Positions 10,176 through 21,984 of a DNA stretch of 64,000 nucleotides are shown piece after piece. A model generated the notes under the pieces. That model had not been told where the DNA came from. It ran no database searches and was given only the letters and a program-made list of their open reading frames with translations. Source of the DNA: Dermatemys mawii (taxonomy: Eukaryota; Chordata; Testudines; Dermatemydidae); NCBI GenBank assembly GCA_007922305.1, contig ML677335.1, forward strand, positions 42,284,949-42,348,948, read 5' to 3'. The position numbers and the translations under genes are program-made. Positions within the stretch are counted from its first letter, which is position 1, and each line of letters opens with the position of its first letter.

Positions 10176-12635
10176 AATTTTCTAAGAGTAACAGTGTTAG
10201 GAGGAGTAAGAGAGTAAGAATATGTCAGTCTCCAAATTAGGCAAGTATTTCCTGGCTTTCTAATTTCACCTCTTTAAGCTCAACTACATATTGCATTCCA
10301 CACCTCCTGTCCTAAATTATCATGTAACACTCCTATATGCTATTAAACAAGTAATGTATTCCACTCTAAAGGAAAAAGAATTGATTCTTAAATAATATAC
10401 TAGTTCATAAAATTTGGAGATTGCTTTGAGATCTCTAGGATAAAGTTATCAGAGATATACAGTTATACAAGTGACAAATAATGCAAACTACATAATTACA
10501 GCTTTTCTATTACAAATGGAGATATAGACTAAGGTACCAGTAGTTTATTTTGGTTTACAATTTGCATAGGTCAGCGAAGAATGAAAACCACGGAAAATAT
10601 AAAGCCGGAACATAGTTTCAGAAAGAACCATCCTTGATTTCTCTCACATAGATAGCAGTTTGTACCTAGACGTTAGAAAAAGAGTGAAATTTTCAATTAA
10701 CAGACTAAAACAAAATGGAATTGACAATGCTGAGAAATGTACTTCCCTACATTCTTTTCCCTCAATTCTTACCCTTCTCTACATTTTTTAAAAACTCTAG
10801 ATGACAAAAACACGAGCATGTCCTTCATATCAGTGTCAATCACTCTGTAAAGCTCTTACCCTTTAACAGTTCACACAGGAATGAGGAAACTGGATCCTCA
10901 AACAACACCTCGTCCAAAAGCCTCAAAAGGATTTAAAAAATCCCAAACCAATGTATAAACACAAGGGAATGCAAATCTCTTTTATTCCTCTGTAAGAGAC
11001 AGCAACAGGAGAAGTGCTTCATCGTTCAAGTCTTTCTTGCCAACCCCCACAAAAGTGGTAAGAATACTGTAAATCTGGGTTATTGCTATTTAAATTTCCA
11101 GATTTGGAGCCAGACAGGCAATAGGGTAACCCAGTAACTGTTTATATTATCAGCTTATTGCAAAGAAAATTTTTACCGACTGAAAGCTTGGTGAATCCAA
11201 TTTAAAAAGCCAGGCCATACTGAAATGTAGAGCAACAGATTCTGCCACAATCTAGCCTATAAATCTTTTCTTTTTACAAGAGAAAAATGAAAGACACCAA
11301 TCATAAGAAGTGTGCAAAGAAAAATGTGTCTTTACTACACAAAAAACTATAAAATGCTTAATTTAGGGATACCCATTTTATTACACAGAAAGATGCTGTA
11401 CACTACTTATAATTGCATACAGGCCAACATAAGAAAATGTAGTAATTAAGTATGACCCTTCTGCCAGGTGTTGTCAGCAGCAATCAGGGCTGAGTTCAAA
11501 TAGCTATATGGAGTCACTCTTATAACTAACACAGCACCAGCTGTAGTCTCCACCCAGAGTTTCTGGGATCACTAAATAGCATACCTGTGCATCCTCAATG
11601 TGCAACACTTCCCTTTTCTCAATTACTGAGTCTATGCAAGATACAAGGCAAAGTTAATTAGAGAAAAGGGAACATAGCATAAACTTGGGAAAACACAGCA
11701 ACAGTATATCTAAAGGAATGATAAGCAAAACACTTCCTCATGGTAACTTTGGCAATAGCCCTTTTATTTGGTTCCCCACCCACCAGTATTAACATTCAAT
11801 ACACAAATGTCCCTTTATCAAGTCACTTCCGCCTTCTCCATCCACTAAACTGCCACACATGTTTTGGTGTCAGGAGTCACATAGTCCCAGAGTCCTGAGG
11901 TGCACTTGGACAGATGTATCTCTAGTCCCTTGGAAAACACTACCCGGTTCTGTCCTGAGGCTCCACCGCCTAACCCAGAGATAGTGATTTCAGTTTCATT
12001 TAGTGTCTGGGTAAAAGAGACTTCACTGAAGTTCATTCAGTTCTGCTGCTGTTGTTTGAAGCTTCAGCATAGAGCCTCTCTGTGTTGCACCCTGTCGAGG
12101 AGCTGCTTCTGTGTCATCTCTGTCAAAGTGCTGCCTCTGTGTCATGTCCTGTCACAATGTCCTCTGCAACAACTCTTGCAATAAAGCCCTCAGTCTGCAT
12201 CATCTCTCACCATTAAATTCTTTCAACAGTGCAGAATCCTCAGGGGAGGAGAACCAGTAACAAATAGGACCCTTGAGCAGACCCCTTGCCAGTGAAGATG
12301 CACACCTTGCAACAAAGTAGAAGCCTTTTCCCTCCCACTCAGTTTAATTTCACTACCCAACCAAATGAGTGTGTGTCATGTTATGGAAGCTCCCAAAGAG
12401 TTACTGGAGGAATTCTGTGTAGAAAGCTTATGCAGATGAAGCCCTTTCTGTAGCTGTACTTCCTCTGTTTAACAATATAGAGTGGAAGAAAGCTCCTTCC
12501 CTTCTAAAGCTTCTGTCCATCTGGAATTCTAGGTAAACAGCTTATGAAGCAGCACCATGGCCATTCTTCCCTGTTTACCACCAGAAAGGAGCAAGGAGTT
12601 CCTTACCCTTTATGCTTCAGGCCACAAGAATTACA
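10176..12635. other. No gene identified; possible unidentified repeat
   Basis: About 2.5 kb. 10176-11450 looks unique and AT-rich. 11455-12400 is richer in C and T and has the texture of a decayed repeat or LTR ('cagcaccagctgtagtctcc', a run of 'tgtgtca'-containing phrases at 12060-12170), but I cannot match it to a family. The open frame at 11900-12184 has no recognisable domain. Confidence 0.4.
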
Positions 12636-12637
12636 TA

Positions 12638-12925
12638 AGACCTGCCTACACTGCAAATACAAATTTGCTAGGAGAGCCGGCTAGAACATGGTTATCCCTT
12701 GACTCTATTAAAATAGTTTAGTTTTGTAGTGTAGATGGGACCAAATAATGTTTTATGTGCATGGCTTATCACAATTTGGAGACAGGATGAAAATACAGCT
12801 ATGTTCCATTTACAATACAATTGTTTACTAGTGTCAGAAGACCAACCATGCTTTACCAGTGTTAGGAGACAAATGAATTATAAAGAGTTCCCCAGCAGAA
12901 ATGCATTAATAGTGTAGACAGGTTT
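12638..12925. mobile_element. Non-autonomous TIR element, 288 bp, TA-flanked
   Basis: The left end 'agacctgcctacactg' pairs, inverted, with the right end 'agtgtagacaggttt'. TA lies immediately outside at 12636-12637 and 12926-12927. There is also an internal 'gtagtgtagatgggacc'. The overlapping 60-codon open frame is incidental. Probably the same broad group as 4021-4319 and 44150-44428. Confidence 0.72.
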
Positions 12926-12927
12926 TA

Positions 12928-14639
12928 AAAATGTGCAAGCCTCTTTAAAATATTTTAGGCACGAACCAGACTGATGATCTAAAATGGTAAAACTGAAACA
13001 GCCATTGGTTTTACAAGGCAGATCAATGCTTGTAAACATTGAGTAGCTCCGCTATACGTTCCATATATCAATTATGGTTCCTGTAGGAAGTTCTAAGTTA
13101 CTGTGGGAAAATGATAATGGAATAGACTATGTAAATATAACTTCTCTTTTATTGCTAATTATTGATCACAAACATTGAGTACTAATATTTTTTTCTTTGC
13201 TGCTGAGTCAGGAATAGAGATAAGAGGAGAAATTGGTATGATGTTTATCTCCCCAGTTTAATACATATAAAAAATGGATAATGGTCTTATCTGTATGTTG
13301 GTGTGTTTGAATGCAGTGTGTGCACATGTATTTATGTATATTTATGTAACATGGATGTAATTCTTTCATTTGACAGAAATACAATCAACATATTTTTAAA
13401 TAAAGTGTACTTTATTCCTCCTTAATGTAGCTGCTGATGTATGGAACCATGACCAAACAATGGGTCCCCATTCAGTGGTGGAAATATAGAATGGTATTTG
13501 ATTTTTTTTTTTAATAAAATAACATATGAAAAATGTATTACATATTGAACTTCCTTTTTGGAAATTTTAGTGGTCCTGTGAGACAACACAGTCTATAATT
13601 TTTCTTACTAGGATAAATCTGTATAGTTTTGGAAAGATCTTAAAAGAAATCTAAATGTGTATTAAAAAGCATATGTTTTACAAGTACTTTGTTTTACTTT
13701 TTTCCTGTGAGCTCTAAAATGACAATTTTTATGTTTTAATATTTAATTCAATTCAGTTTGTCTTTCCACTACTTGTCTTGTACTACAAACTACAAAAAGG
13801 TTGAAAAGTTAAAGAAAGAGGGCATTTATCTAATTAAAAAGAAATCTTTTAATAATGTTATGAAACCATTCAAAGCAATATTTTAGATTTGCTCCTGCTG
13901 TTGGCTTGAAGCAATGGTGTTAAAAAAATGCCCCGGTTAAAGTTACAGACTGTTCTAAAAACGGTGAGGAATTTATGTAGGATTTAAAACAGACACATGC
14001 TTTTAAAGTCGAGAACCTTCAAATGCTACAGCTAATCCACACAATAATTCAACAGCCAACCCAAGCTCCAATTCCTAACAGATACCATATGCAACCTGTA
14101 ATAAAAACTGCATCAAGGTATTTCAGGCAATGGGATAATTTCATTTTCCACTTAAGTGTCCTGTTTACTTTTAATTAACAAACTGTTAAAAGGTGCAGGA
14201 AGACTATTCCACCATTTTGCACACAATGCTTATACTGAAATAGATCATGAAGATATTTCAGTGTGTCAAGAGACTGAGCTTTACTTCAGCAGGATGCATC
14301 ATGATTAAATCAGATACTGGTTTTCTAAATGAACTTGACAAGCATGCACCCCAATGGCAATTTCTGTGCATGTCATTTCTTTCTATTTATTTACTTAAAA
14401 CAGGGAACAAGGCTGGTCAGGATGACCAAAGAAGTCTTTTAGAGCTAAAACTCAGAGTATTTATTTTTGGGAGAGGAAGGGTGTGTGTGTGTATGAAGAT
14501 AAAAACTACTAAAAAATTAAGATGTTAAAAATTCAGCGGAGCACTGTGATTTAACTTAAATACAACATTTTCCTTAAGCTTCCTCCAGGATATTTTATTT
14601 TACAGGAACAAATACTAACAATTATTTGCACTTCTACTG
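12928..14639. other. No gene seen
   Basis: AT-rich, with poly(A)/poly(T) runs. The 93-codon open frame at 14247-14528 ends in low-complexity sequence and shows no motif. Confidence 0.45.
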
Positions 14640-14800
14640 GACAGTGTCTTCTATTTGAAGATTAAAGCTTTTTACGTACTTTAATGAATTCAATCTCACA
14701 ACAGCTCTGCAAGGGAGATAAGAATTATACCCATTTTGCAGATTGGAAACTGCAGTAGAGAGAGGGTATCTAACCATCTTGCAGCCAATATAAAGTCGGT
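14640..14800 (-). mobile_element. MIR-type SINE fragment
   Basis: The plus strand carries the antisense of a MIR/CORE-SINE: 'ctcacaacagctctgcaagg' followed by 'cccattttgcagattgg' and 'actgcagtagagagagg', in the order of the familiar 'cctcacaacaaccctatgagg... cattttacagatgagg' block. Decayed and partial. Confidence 0.7.
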
Positions 14801-14819
14801 CTGTTGTCATGTCTGTCTT

Positions 14820-15065
14820 AGGTACTTACATGGCCCCCATCATTGTACTGCAATATGTGTGTGTCTTGCAATCTTTAATACATTTATCCTCAGAATACCC
14901 CCATGAAATAGAGAAGTACAGTATTAACTCCATTTTATAGATGGAGAACTGAGGTAGAGGGAAACTAAGCAACTTGTTCAAGATCAAAAGGATGTTTGTG
15001 ACAGAGAAACTGAAAGCTGATCTCCACGGCACAGAGTAGTGCTCTAGCCACCGGACCATCTTCTA
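14820..15065 (-). mobile_element. MIR-type SINE, longer copy
   Basis: Begins with 'aggtacttacatggccccc', then 'tttatcctcagaataccccc', 'cattttatagatggagaac', 'tgaggtagagggaaacta', and ends 'gtgctctagccaccggacca', which is the antisense of the tRNA-like head ('...ccactagaccat'). It is nearly full length, on the minus strand, and separate from the older fragment immediately to the left. Confidence 0.82.
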
Positions 15066-16458
15066 CCAGCCTCCCATTGACTGTCATAACAAAATGCCCT
15101 ACTGAAGTTTTGAGAAATTATGTTTGAAGTTAAATAAGGTTTGTTTGTGAAAAGACACTGTTACTAATTTAAATGATTTTCTTTACTTAACAATCTATTG
15201 AAACAACTTTTGTATTTGGGTGAAGGACATTTCTTCATCTGGAGATGAAAGGACAGAGGTCTCTGTAAATATAGTTTATGAGTTTGATCCTGCAAGTCCA
15301 GTGAATGGATTTATTCATGTGTTTAAGTGTTTTGCTGAATCAGGACCAGTGGTCTCAAAGCCTTGCAGGACCCACTTCTATAATTTTTGAAGATTTAAAA
15401 GCAATATCTTTAGTCTCTTTCTACTGCCAGTAGAATCCTAAAAGAAGAACAGCTATTTGTTTTTTTAAAAAGTTAGTCATTCCACTTGGCTATAAAATGT
15501 GTATTGCATCACATGTCTTAAATTGTTATTCAATATAAAAAGGTAAATGTCAAAAGAAAGAGACATCTGTCATCTTGCCTCGCTACTGCAACACAGTATT
15601 TTACAGCAAACGAAATGCTAGGCCCATATTCTTATACCCGTTTCTTCTGCTTTAGCGTACTATTTCAGTGGGAATTCAGTCCCACTGAATTCTATTCAGT
15701 ATGAGTTTTTGGAGTATCAAAATCAGTTGCATGTGTTATCATGATAAATTATTAACTGATATTTTCTGTAGTGTTAGTGGTTTAATCTAAGCAATAATTA
15801 GTTATTTTATACAGAGTCTCTTTACAAGAAAATTTAAAAAATGTTCTCTATAATGTTTTAATATTATCATAAGGTCTTTACAAGCTCTGCTTCTTGTATT
15901 CCTTCATTTTCACTCATTAAAATCCGTGTATATCAAACCATATTCTTACAGCCCAGACTTTATAGTATTATGGAAGCTATTGGAACTAGTACCAAATCTG
16001 TTCAAACTTAGCTCCATAAATACTAATTTGTCAACAACTACAAATTATGAAAAAAATTAATAAAATATAACAGGTTTATAGAAAATGTAGCCAGACAAAA
16101 AGAAAACAAGTGGTTTGCAACCGAAGCTGAACTAGCTCTGATGTCTGCAGTATTATTTTCTATGAAGACTGCCTGAAACTCACATACGGGAAGCTTTTTG
16201 GCTGATGGAGCAGTTCCTAAATAGAACACCCAAAGATACTTCAGACATTTCACAGAAAGGAAAACTGCACTTGACCATGAAATTCTCAATTAAGCAACTG
16301 TGATTCTACTTCCGAAAACTTAACCTTGTCAATTAGTGTCTGTGATATCTGCAACTTGTTAATACTTTGTAAAAAATCATTTTTAAAGGCAACAATATGT
16401 GGAATGAATATATACATTCCAACAAAGTTTATGAAACTTCAGGTGAAGTACAGGTACA
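15066..16458. other. No gene; fragments of palindromic amniote repeat
   Basis: Mostly AT-rich unique sequence. 15278-15350 ('gatcctgcaagtccagtg' to 'ttttgctgaatcaggacc') and 15664-15689 (perfect 10-bp arms 'ttcagtggga'/'tcccactgaa') resemble pieces of the palindromic 'gatcctgcaa...ttgctgaatcagg' repeat common in reptiles and birds. Confidence 0.45.
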
Positions 16459-16489
16459 ACTATATATATATATAGTTTATATATATATA
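16459..16489. repeat. TA microsatellite with palindrome
   Basis: Alternating TA interrupted once by 'gttt'. It directly abuts the inverted LTR-like copy on its left side. Confidence 0.9.
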
Positions 16490-17196
16490 AAGCTCTGTCC
16501 TTATCTTTGTGGATCCTGCGTTTCCTGGTGGATTTTTACTAGCCTCAGCGGCTCACTGTGACCCTCCACAGAGCCCTTCTCTCTCTGGAGACAAGCTCAC
16601 AATCTACTCAGCCATTTTCATCACAAACCAGTGAGAAGAAGCTATCCTTCCTGGCACAGTCTCTATTGTCTCCCAATCTCAGAGACTAATTAGGAGAGGC
16701 AGAAAGGGGGGAGCCCAGGCCCGCCCTCTACCCTGGGCTCCAGCCCAGGGACCCTAATAGTATCAGCTAAGATGGCTGACCTTTTATCCACAAAACACAA
16801 TACAATTCCCTGGGCTACTTCCCCACAGCAGTCCCCGCTTCTTCAAACTCGACTTCACCCCTACCTCAGGGCCCCCTTCCTTCTGTATGATAAGTTGTCC
16901 ACCACTCAGTCTCACCAACAGCATAACTTCCTTCCACAGCTCCTGACACCCACAACCCACCTGACTAACTGGGAGGTTTTTATCTGGTTTCAGCCAGTCC
17001 CTGATTGGCTTCAGGTGTCCCAATCAGGCTAGCTGTTTCTACTCCTTTCTAGAAGGTTCTTAATTGGCCCCAGGTGTCTTGATTGGCCTGGAGTAGCCTT
17101 TGTTTGGCTATCCAGGGAACAGGGACCTGCACACCCTGAGACTAATGTACCTGCCTTCCAGCACTCTCCTATATCCTTCTGGTCTGGCTCTGTCAC
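16490..17196 (-). mobile_element. LTR-like interspersed repeat (probable solo LTR), copy 2, inverted
   Basis: Reverse complement of the 5486-6178 repeat. Shared landmarks are 'ccctgggctccagcccaggg' against the first copy's ggctggaaccc block, 'ctgattggcttcaggtgtcc', 'ccagggaacagggacctgc' and the end 'ctggctctgtcaca'. The terminal 'tgtgacaaag' expected at its left end is missing or overwritten, and TA repeats occur on both sides. A 70 to 90-codon open frame in it is a chance frame. Confidence 0.8.
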
Positions 17197-17199
17197 AAA

Positions 17200-17223
17200 A
17201 TATATATATATATATATATATAT

Positions 17224-17270
<47 letters not shown>
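17200..17270. repeat. (TA)n(CA)n compound microsatellite
   Basis: About 12 TA units followed by about 22 CA units, immediately to the right of the inverted LTR-like copy. Likely polymorphic in length. Confidence 0.97.
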
Positions 17271-17894
17271 TAATTCTGTGGTGATAAGTCATTTTATGGA
17301 AAAAGTCTATTGGAACAATGCAGGAATCGAATGTAGTAATCTACCCGAGAAGTACCCCTCATTCAGTGGTTGGGTTTTTAACATTTTCTCTTGAATTTGG
17401 GTTGTCTCAAACAAAAAAATAATTTTAGTAAATAAAGTAGACCTCACAAACTTGCAACAGTTAAAACTAAGGTTGTCAATTAATCACAGTTAACTCATGC
17501 AATTAACTCAAAAAAATTAATCCTGATTAATTGCAGTTTTAATTGCATTGTTAGAATACCAATTGAAATTTATTAAATATTTTTGATGTTTTTCTACATT
17601 TTCAAAAATATTGATTTCAATTATAACACAGAACACAAAGTGTACACTGCTCGCTTTATATTATTTTTGATTTAAAATATTTGGACTGTAAAAATGATAA
17701 AAAGAAACATTATTTTTCAATTCATCTCATACAAGTGATGTTGTGTAATCTATTTATCTTGAAAGTGCAACTTACAAATGTAGATTTTTGTTACATACCT
17801 GCATTCAAAAACAAAACAATATAAAAACTTTAGAGCCTACAAGACCCCCCAATCCTTCTTCTTGTTCAGCCAGCCGCTAAAATAAACAAGCTTG

Positions 17895-18080
17895 TTTACA
17901 TTTACAGGCGATAATGCTACCCCCCACTTCTTATTTATGCTACCAGAAAGTGAGAACAGGAGTTCATGGGACTTTTGTAGCCAACACTGCAAGGCATTTA
18001 CATGCCAGATATGCTACACATTCATATGCCCCTTCATACGTCAGCCATCATTCCAGAGGACAAGCTTCCATTCTGATGCC
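17895..18080 (-). pseudogene. hAT transposase C-terminal (dimerisation) fragment, antisense
   Basis: Read on the minus strand, this piece gives phrases such as ACPLEWWL, AYLACK and TKVP. They correspond to the hAT family dimerisation region (typically 'CPLEWW... YLA... ATSVPCERLFS'). The conserved CERLFS block is disrupted by a stop after VP. It lies head-to-head with a sense fragment of the same transposase, so the element is folded back. Not functional. Confidence 0.7.
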
Positions 18081-18084
18081 ACTC

Positions 18085-18457
18085 ATTAAAAGCAAAGTGT
18101 TTATTAAATTTATGATTCAACTCGTTTGGGAAGAACTGTATGTCTCCTACTCTGTTTTACCCAAGTTCTGCCATAGATTCCATGTTATAGCAGTCTTGGA
18201 TGATGACCCACCACGTTGTCCATTTTAAGAACATTTTCGCTGCAGATTCGACAAAACGCAAAGCAGATACCAATGTGAGATTTCTAAAGATAGTTAAAGC
18301 ACTCAACCTAACGTTTAAGAATCTGAAGTGCCTTCCAAAATCTGAGACGGACAAGGTGTGGAACATGCTTTCAGAAATCATAAAAGAGCAACACTCTGAT
18401 GTGGAAAATATAGAACCCAAACCACCAAACCGCCTGTCTGATGTAGATCCTGAATGA
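18085..18457 (+). pseudogene. hAT transposase central fragment
   Basis: The plus-strand frame carries a decayed central part of a hAT transposase. Recognisable stretches are RKADTNVRFLKIVKAL, FKNLKCLPKSETDKVW and EIIKEQHSDVEN, matching the turtle hAT family pattern 'ALDPRFKNLKCLPKSERDEVW'. The open part is 18200-18457, with the upstream part in a neighbouring frame (17914-18228), implying a frameshift. Catalytic DDE residues cannot be traced. The fragment stops where the repeat is truncated. Confidence 0.75.
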
Positions 18458-19844
18458 TTCACTCATGTCGTTTGTTTCAAAATATAGGGTCAGTGAATGC
18501 TCAATGTGGGTAATGGTGAACATATTCACAAGATAAAATTATGGATTAAAATGCTATAAACTGAAAATGCCAAAAATATGAATGGAAGTACATATGTACA
18601 CTGAACCTGATGTAGCATGAGGATTTAATCATGCTTTAATCCTCAGACTTATGCAGTGGCACAAGTAAGTGCACCTTAAATTACCTTTGGGCATATTGGT
18701 CTTGTACTATAACTTTCTGCAGTTCTTTGAAACTTTTATAGTACATTGTTATATTTAACACATATAGTGTACACTGATCATGAGACATCTAAACTGTTCT
18801 ATAAGGCACCAAATACATGGCAGTTATTTCCAAAGTGAAAGCCATCAGATAATACACCACTAGATAGTATAAAAATCCCACATCCTCCTTAATATTTCTA
18901 TAATTAAAATGAATTAAAATAGCACAGGGATAAACCAAGAAAACACACACTAGTCAGAAGTAAATCAGATTAAATAAATGGGATTTATCTAATCCTGCAT
19001 CCTGATTCAGTCACTTTAGTTTATGGCCTTACTGGATCATGGGTTGTTGACTTTTTCCTATTTCTAACCTAGAATACTCTGTATAAGATCATAAGGTTCT
19101 TTTGCTGTCTAGAAAACCATCTATGCTGAAATATTACTCTGAAGAGAAAAAGATTTTCACAGTGGACAGCAGAAAATCTCTTCTTTGCTATTGTTTATTC
19201 TGGACTATTTACTATACCATATAAATAGCCCACGATCAAAGAATGTGGAGATTGCAAAGTGAAGTACATAAAAGCTAGGAAATGCCAAAATTTAGATTGC
19301 CCCTCGCATCTTTAATTCTGTTCCTGTGCGCATATGTATTATGATACAATTTTTAAGTATGACAAGTATTTCTTCCAGAGGACCTCTACCTACTTCAGAG
19401 TCCAGGATAAAGTGTGTACCTAAGTACCTAATTAAAAAAAATAATTCTATTATGTGCATATGAAATATGTATGTGCATCTTCAGCAGTCATTTTACTTGT
19501 GTCCCTTCGATAGGTTCAGTTTTGTGTGGCATGCTGAAGCATGATGTCAGTGCTTGTGCAGTACTTAAAGGATGTGAGAGATTTGAGTGGTTAAATTCTA
19601 GTAAATGCTTTTAAGCAAATCTTAGAAGAGAAATAGGAATTCTGGACAGTTTAAAATTCTACCCGATCTGAATGGATTTTCCTGAAAATTGGAAAGAGCT
19701 GTTTTAACCCAAGGATAATCCCACTGCCAAATTTCAAATTCCTGTTGCAAGCCATGGACGTGTTAGAGTGAGTTCTTAATAAACCAGGCATTTTTAGTAG
19801 TGTTAGGCAACTAAATACAGGGGTTGCTATTGCTCTGCTGCTTA
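18458..19844. other. No gene seen
   Basis: AT-rich, unique-looking sequence without notable open frames or recognisable repeats. Confidence 0.45.
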
Positions 19845-20245
19845 AGGTCTCTCAGCCTCCCATCACTTTCTGTCAAGTTGCACCAGTCTGAAATCTCAGC
19901 AAATCATCCCTCAGAAACAGTTCTACCATTGTCAGTCATCCTTAGATCACAAGACTCTTTAGAGGATCAATTCATATATTTTCACCAGAGATCTCACTCT
20001 TTATTTTACCTGTCATAAACAATATTTTTAATTGCAGTAACATTTGGAAGAAGAATTAGTTTAATGTTCGAAGATCCTGTACTACACAAGGACAAACCTG
20101 TCTCAAAACTTCAACCCAAATTTTTACCAAAAGTAGTGTCTGGGTTCTACTTATATCTGACCATTAACCTCTTATTTTTCTTTTCCAAACCTTCTTCTTT
20201 ATCAAGGGAAACCAGACTCCATATACAGGCATCTAATGGAATTCA
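19845..20245 (+). pseudogene. DIRS-type tyrosine recombinase fragment
   Basis: Two adjacent frames carry an old DIRS recombinase segment. 19824-20018 contains SLSVKLHQSEISANH, which corresponds to the 'SSVKVHLAAISAFH' part of the N-terminal (SAM-like) domain. 20064-20249 contains KFLPKVVSGFYLYLTIN followed by FFSKPSSLSRETRLH, which corresponds to 'KFLPKVVSDFHLNQTINLPVFFPKPH...RLHTLD'. The catalytic HxxR and Tyr segment is not included. It is broken by stops between the two parts. Same superfamily as the large element at 59.4-64 kb but a more diverged copy. Confidence 0.72.
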
Positions 20246-21984
20246 GTAATTCACTAAGTGGATTAGGTTGCACACTGAGACATGTTATGTTTCCAGTTTG
20301 GGTGACAGTACCCAAAGAGCTTTAAAAAGGCAGTTAAAGACATTATGGAGCTGCATAGCATATTCCATTATTTAATAAGACTATCTAGTCAAAAGCTTCT
20401 GAGCAGCCATAAAATCTATCCCAAATTCTGTTTCCAAGAACCATCTCACTATACAGTGTGCAAGCCTTACGTCCTAAAAATCTCCCAGAACAGTCTAATA
20501 CAGAGGCAACTCTGTACTGACAAAGTAGTTAATGATCATAAAAATATTAAAAGCTGAAAATTCCTATATTCTTTTTCATTGTTGCTAAAGTGCATTTTAA
20601 AAGATTCTGACAACTGTTCTTAAAATTGTCTCCCTAACCCTAAGTAAAATAACTCTTTTCAATCATCATCCAAAACTTAAATTTTAATTTAATTTTAATC
20701 AATTTAGATATTTATAAAATGTCATCAAATTGTAAGTCTAAAAGCTGTAAGATTTTACATAAACCAGTGAATGAAATGGCTGGTTTTTTTCCTTGTTTCT
20801 GAATTTGTTTCATGGACAGACAAGGGGAAAGAAAATGATGAAGTAGTTTTTAAGAGCAAAATTATTGAACAACTAATAATAACTTGAAGTGAAATCCTTT
20901 ATAAAGGCTTTTAATTGCCTTAAATTTGTGAAAAACTACCCAGGAGATTGACAAATTCACATGAATGAACTGTATTATACTAGTGAGAACCCTTGGCCTG
21001 AAGCCAGGAAGAACAAATAGAATGGACCATTCTCACTTGGCTGCAAATTATCAAAAAGCTAAGAGAAAGCAATGGAGTTAAAGTGACATGTTTGCATGGT
21101 GGGAAAAAGATCAAATATTGATCGTCCAAGCTGAGGTAATTAGAGCGGTTGTCAAGGAGATGGGATGCATGTCATTAGCCCTACAGAAATGCATCTTTGT
21201 TTTACACTGAGTGAATTAGCAGTTCAGCAGTTGGCAGTGCTTTTATTTTTTTTTAAAGGTTCATATCCTATCTAGTACTTGTTCATTCCTGTAATTTTTT
21301 TTTTTACAAACAGAAATGCATATGTGCTTTAAAAAAAAGATTATTGCAAATATTGAAAGTTTTCCAGTCCTATTTTTCTGATGGCTTTTTGTTTGAAATT
21401 GTAAGAGTATACTGATGACAGAGTTCCAGACGGTACATGAAGCGAGATGAATGGAGTGGAATCAAATTGGCTGCAGTTTTATTAAAACTGAGCAACTTAT
21501 CCCAAGGTAGTAAATCCATGCAGATTAGGATCAGTCCAATGGGGACTGGAAACTCGCACCATTACGGGAACCACAGGGACCCATCTGGTGCCACTAGTGA
21601 ATGCCATCTACTGTCTAATTGCTTATGCCTCATTAATGGCCCAACCTGCTATGCTGAGATTTCACACAGTGACTCCCTCTCCTGCATTAACTATACCTGA
21701 AAAGGCCTTATATTGATAGCAGGCATCTCCTCCCACGCTTAGTCAGCAAGGAGGTACCTGCCTGGATCACCAAATCTCAAAACAAGATGTAATAAGTGCT
21801 ACCATTATTTGGCTGTACACCGTTACTGAGGAACACAAAAAACTCGTTGCAAAATTCAGCTCTGTAAACTAGATATACTTTAGTCTTACAATAGCCAAAA
21901 CAACTACATCTTTACCAAAAGGGCAAATTATTACAAAGTAGGCTGCTAGCACTGCCTATTATTGAGAAACTGGGAGAAGAGACT
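20246..21984. other. No gene; candidate conserved non-coding block inside
   Basis: Mostly AT-rich. 20985-21235 has a different look: balanced composition with TAAT- and ATTAG-type motifs and 'gatcaaatattgatc'. 21430-21735 is another GC-richer piece, ending in a 38-bp sequence that recurs at 22928. Neither encodes a recognisable protein. Confidence 0.4.
21697..21734. repeat. 38-bp direct repeat, left copy
   Basis: Begins 'ctgaaaaggccttatattga'. Matches 22928-22965 with two mismatches in 38. Confidence 0.93.

Larger units (their letters stand above)
17468..18457 (+). mobile_element. hAT transposon, right-truncated, with folded-back transposase
   Basis: Starts 'taaggttgtcaattaatcac', which fits the 'agggttgtcaattaatcgc' end of a chelonian hAT family, followed by the AT-rich subterminal region. 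Then comes antisense transposase C-terminus (about 17895-18080), directly followed by sense transposase middle region (about 18085-18457). The expected right arm and right TIR are absent, so no target duplication can be checked. The assignment rests on memory of the family and on the coding fragments. Confidence 0.75.

Noticed and set aside
17200..17292. Valine/cysteine and isoleucine/tyrosine repeat peptide in a minus frame
   Set aside because: Translation of a CA/TA microsatellite.
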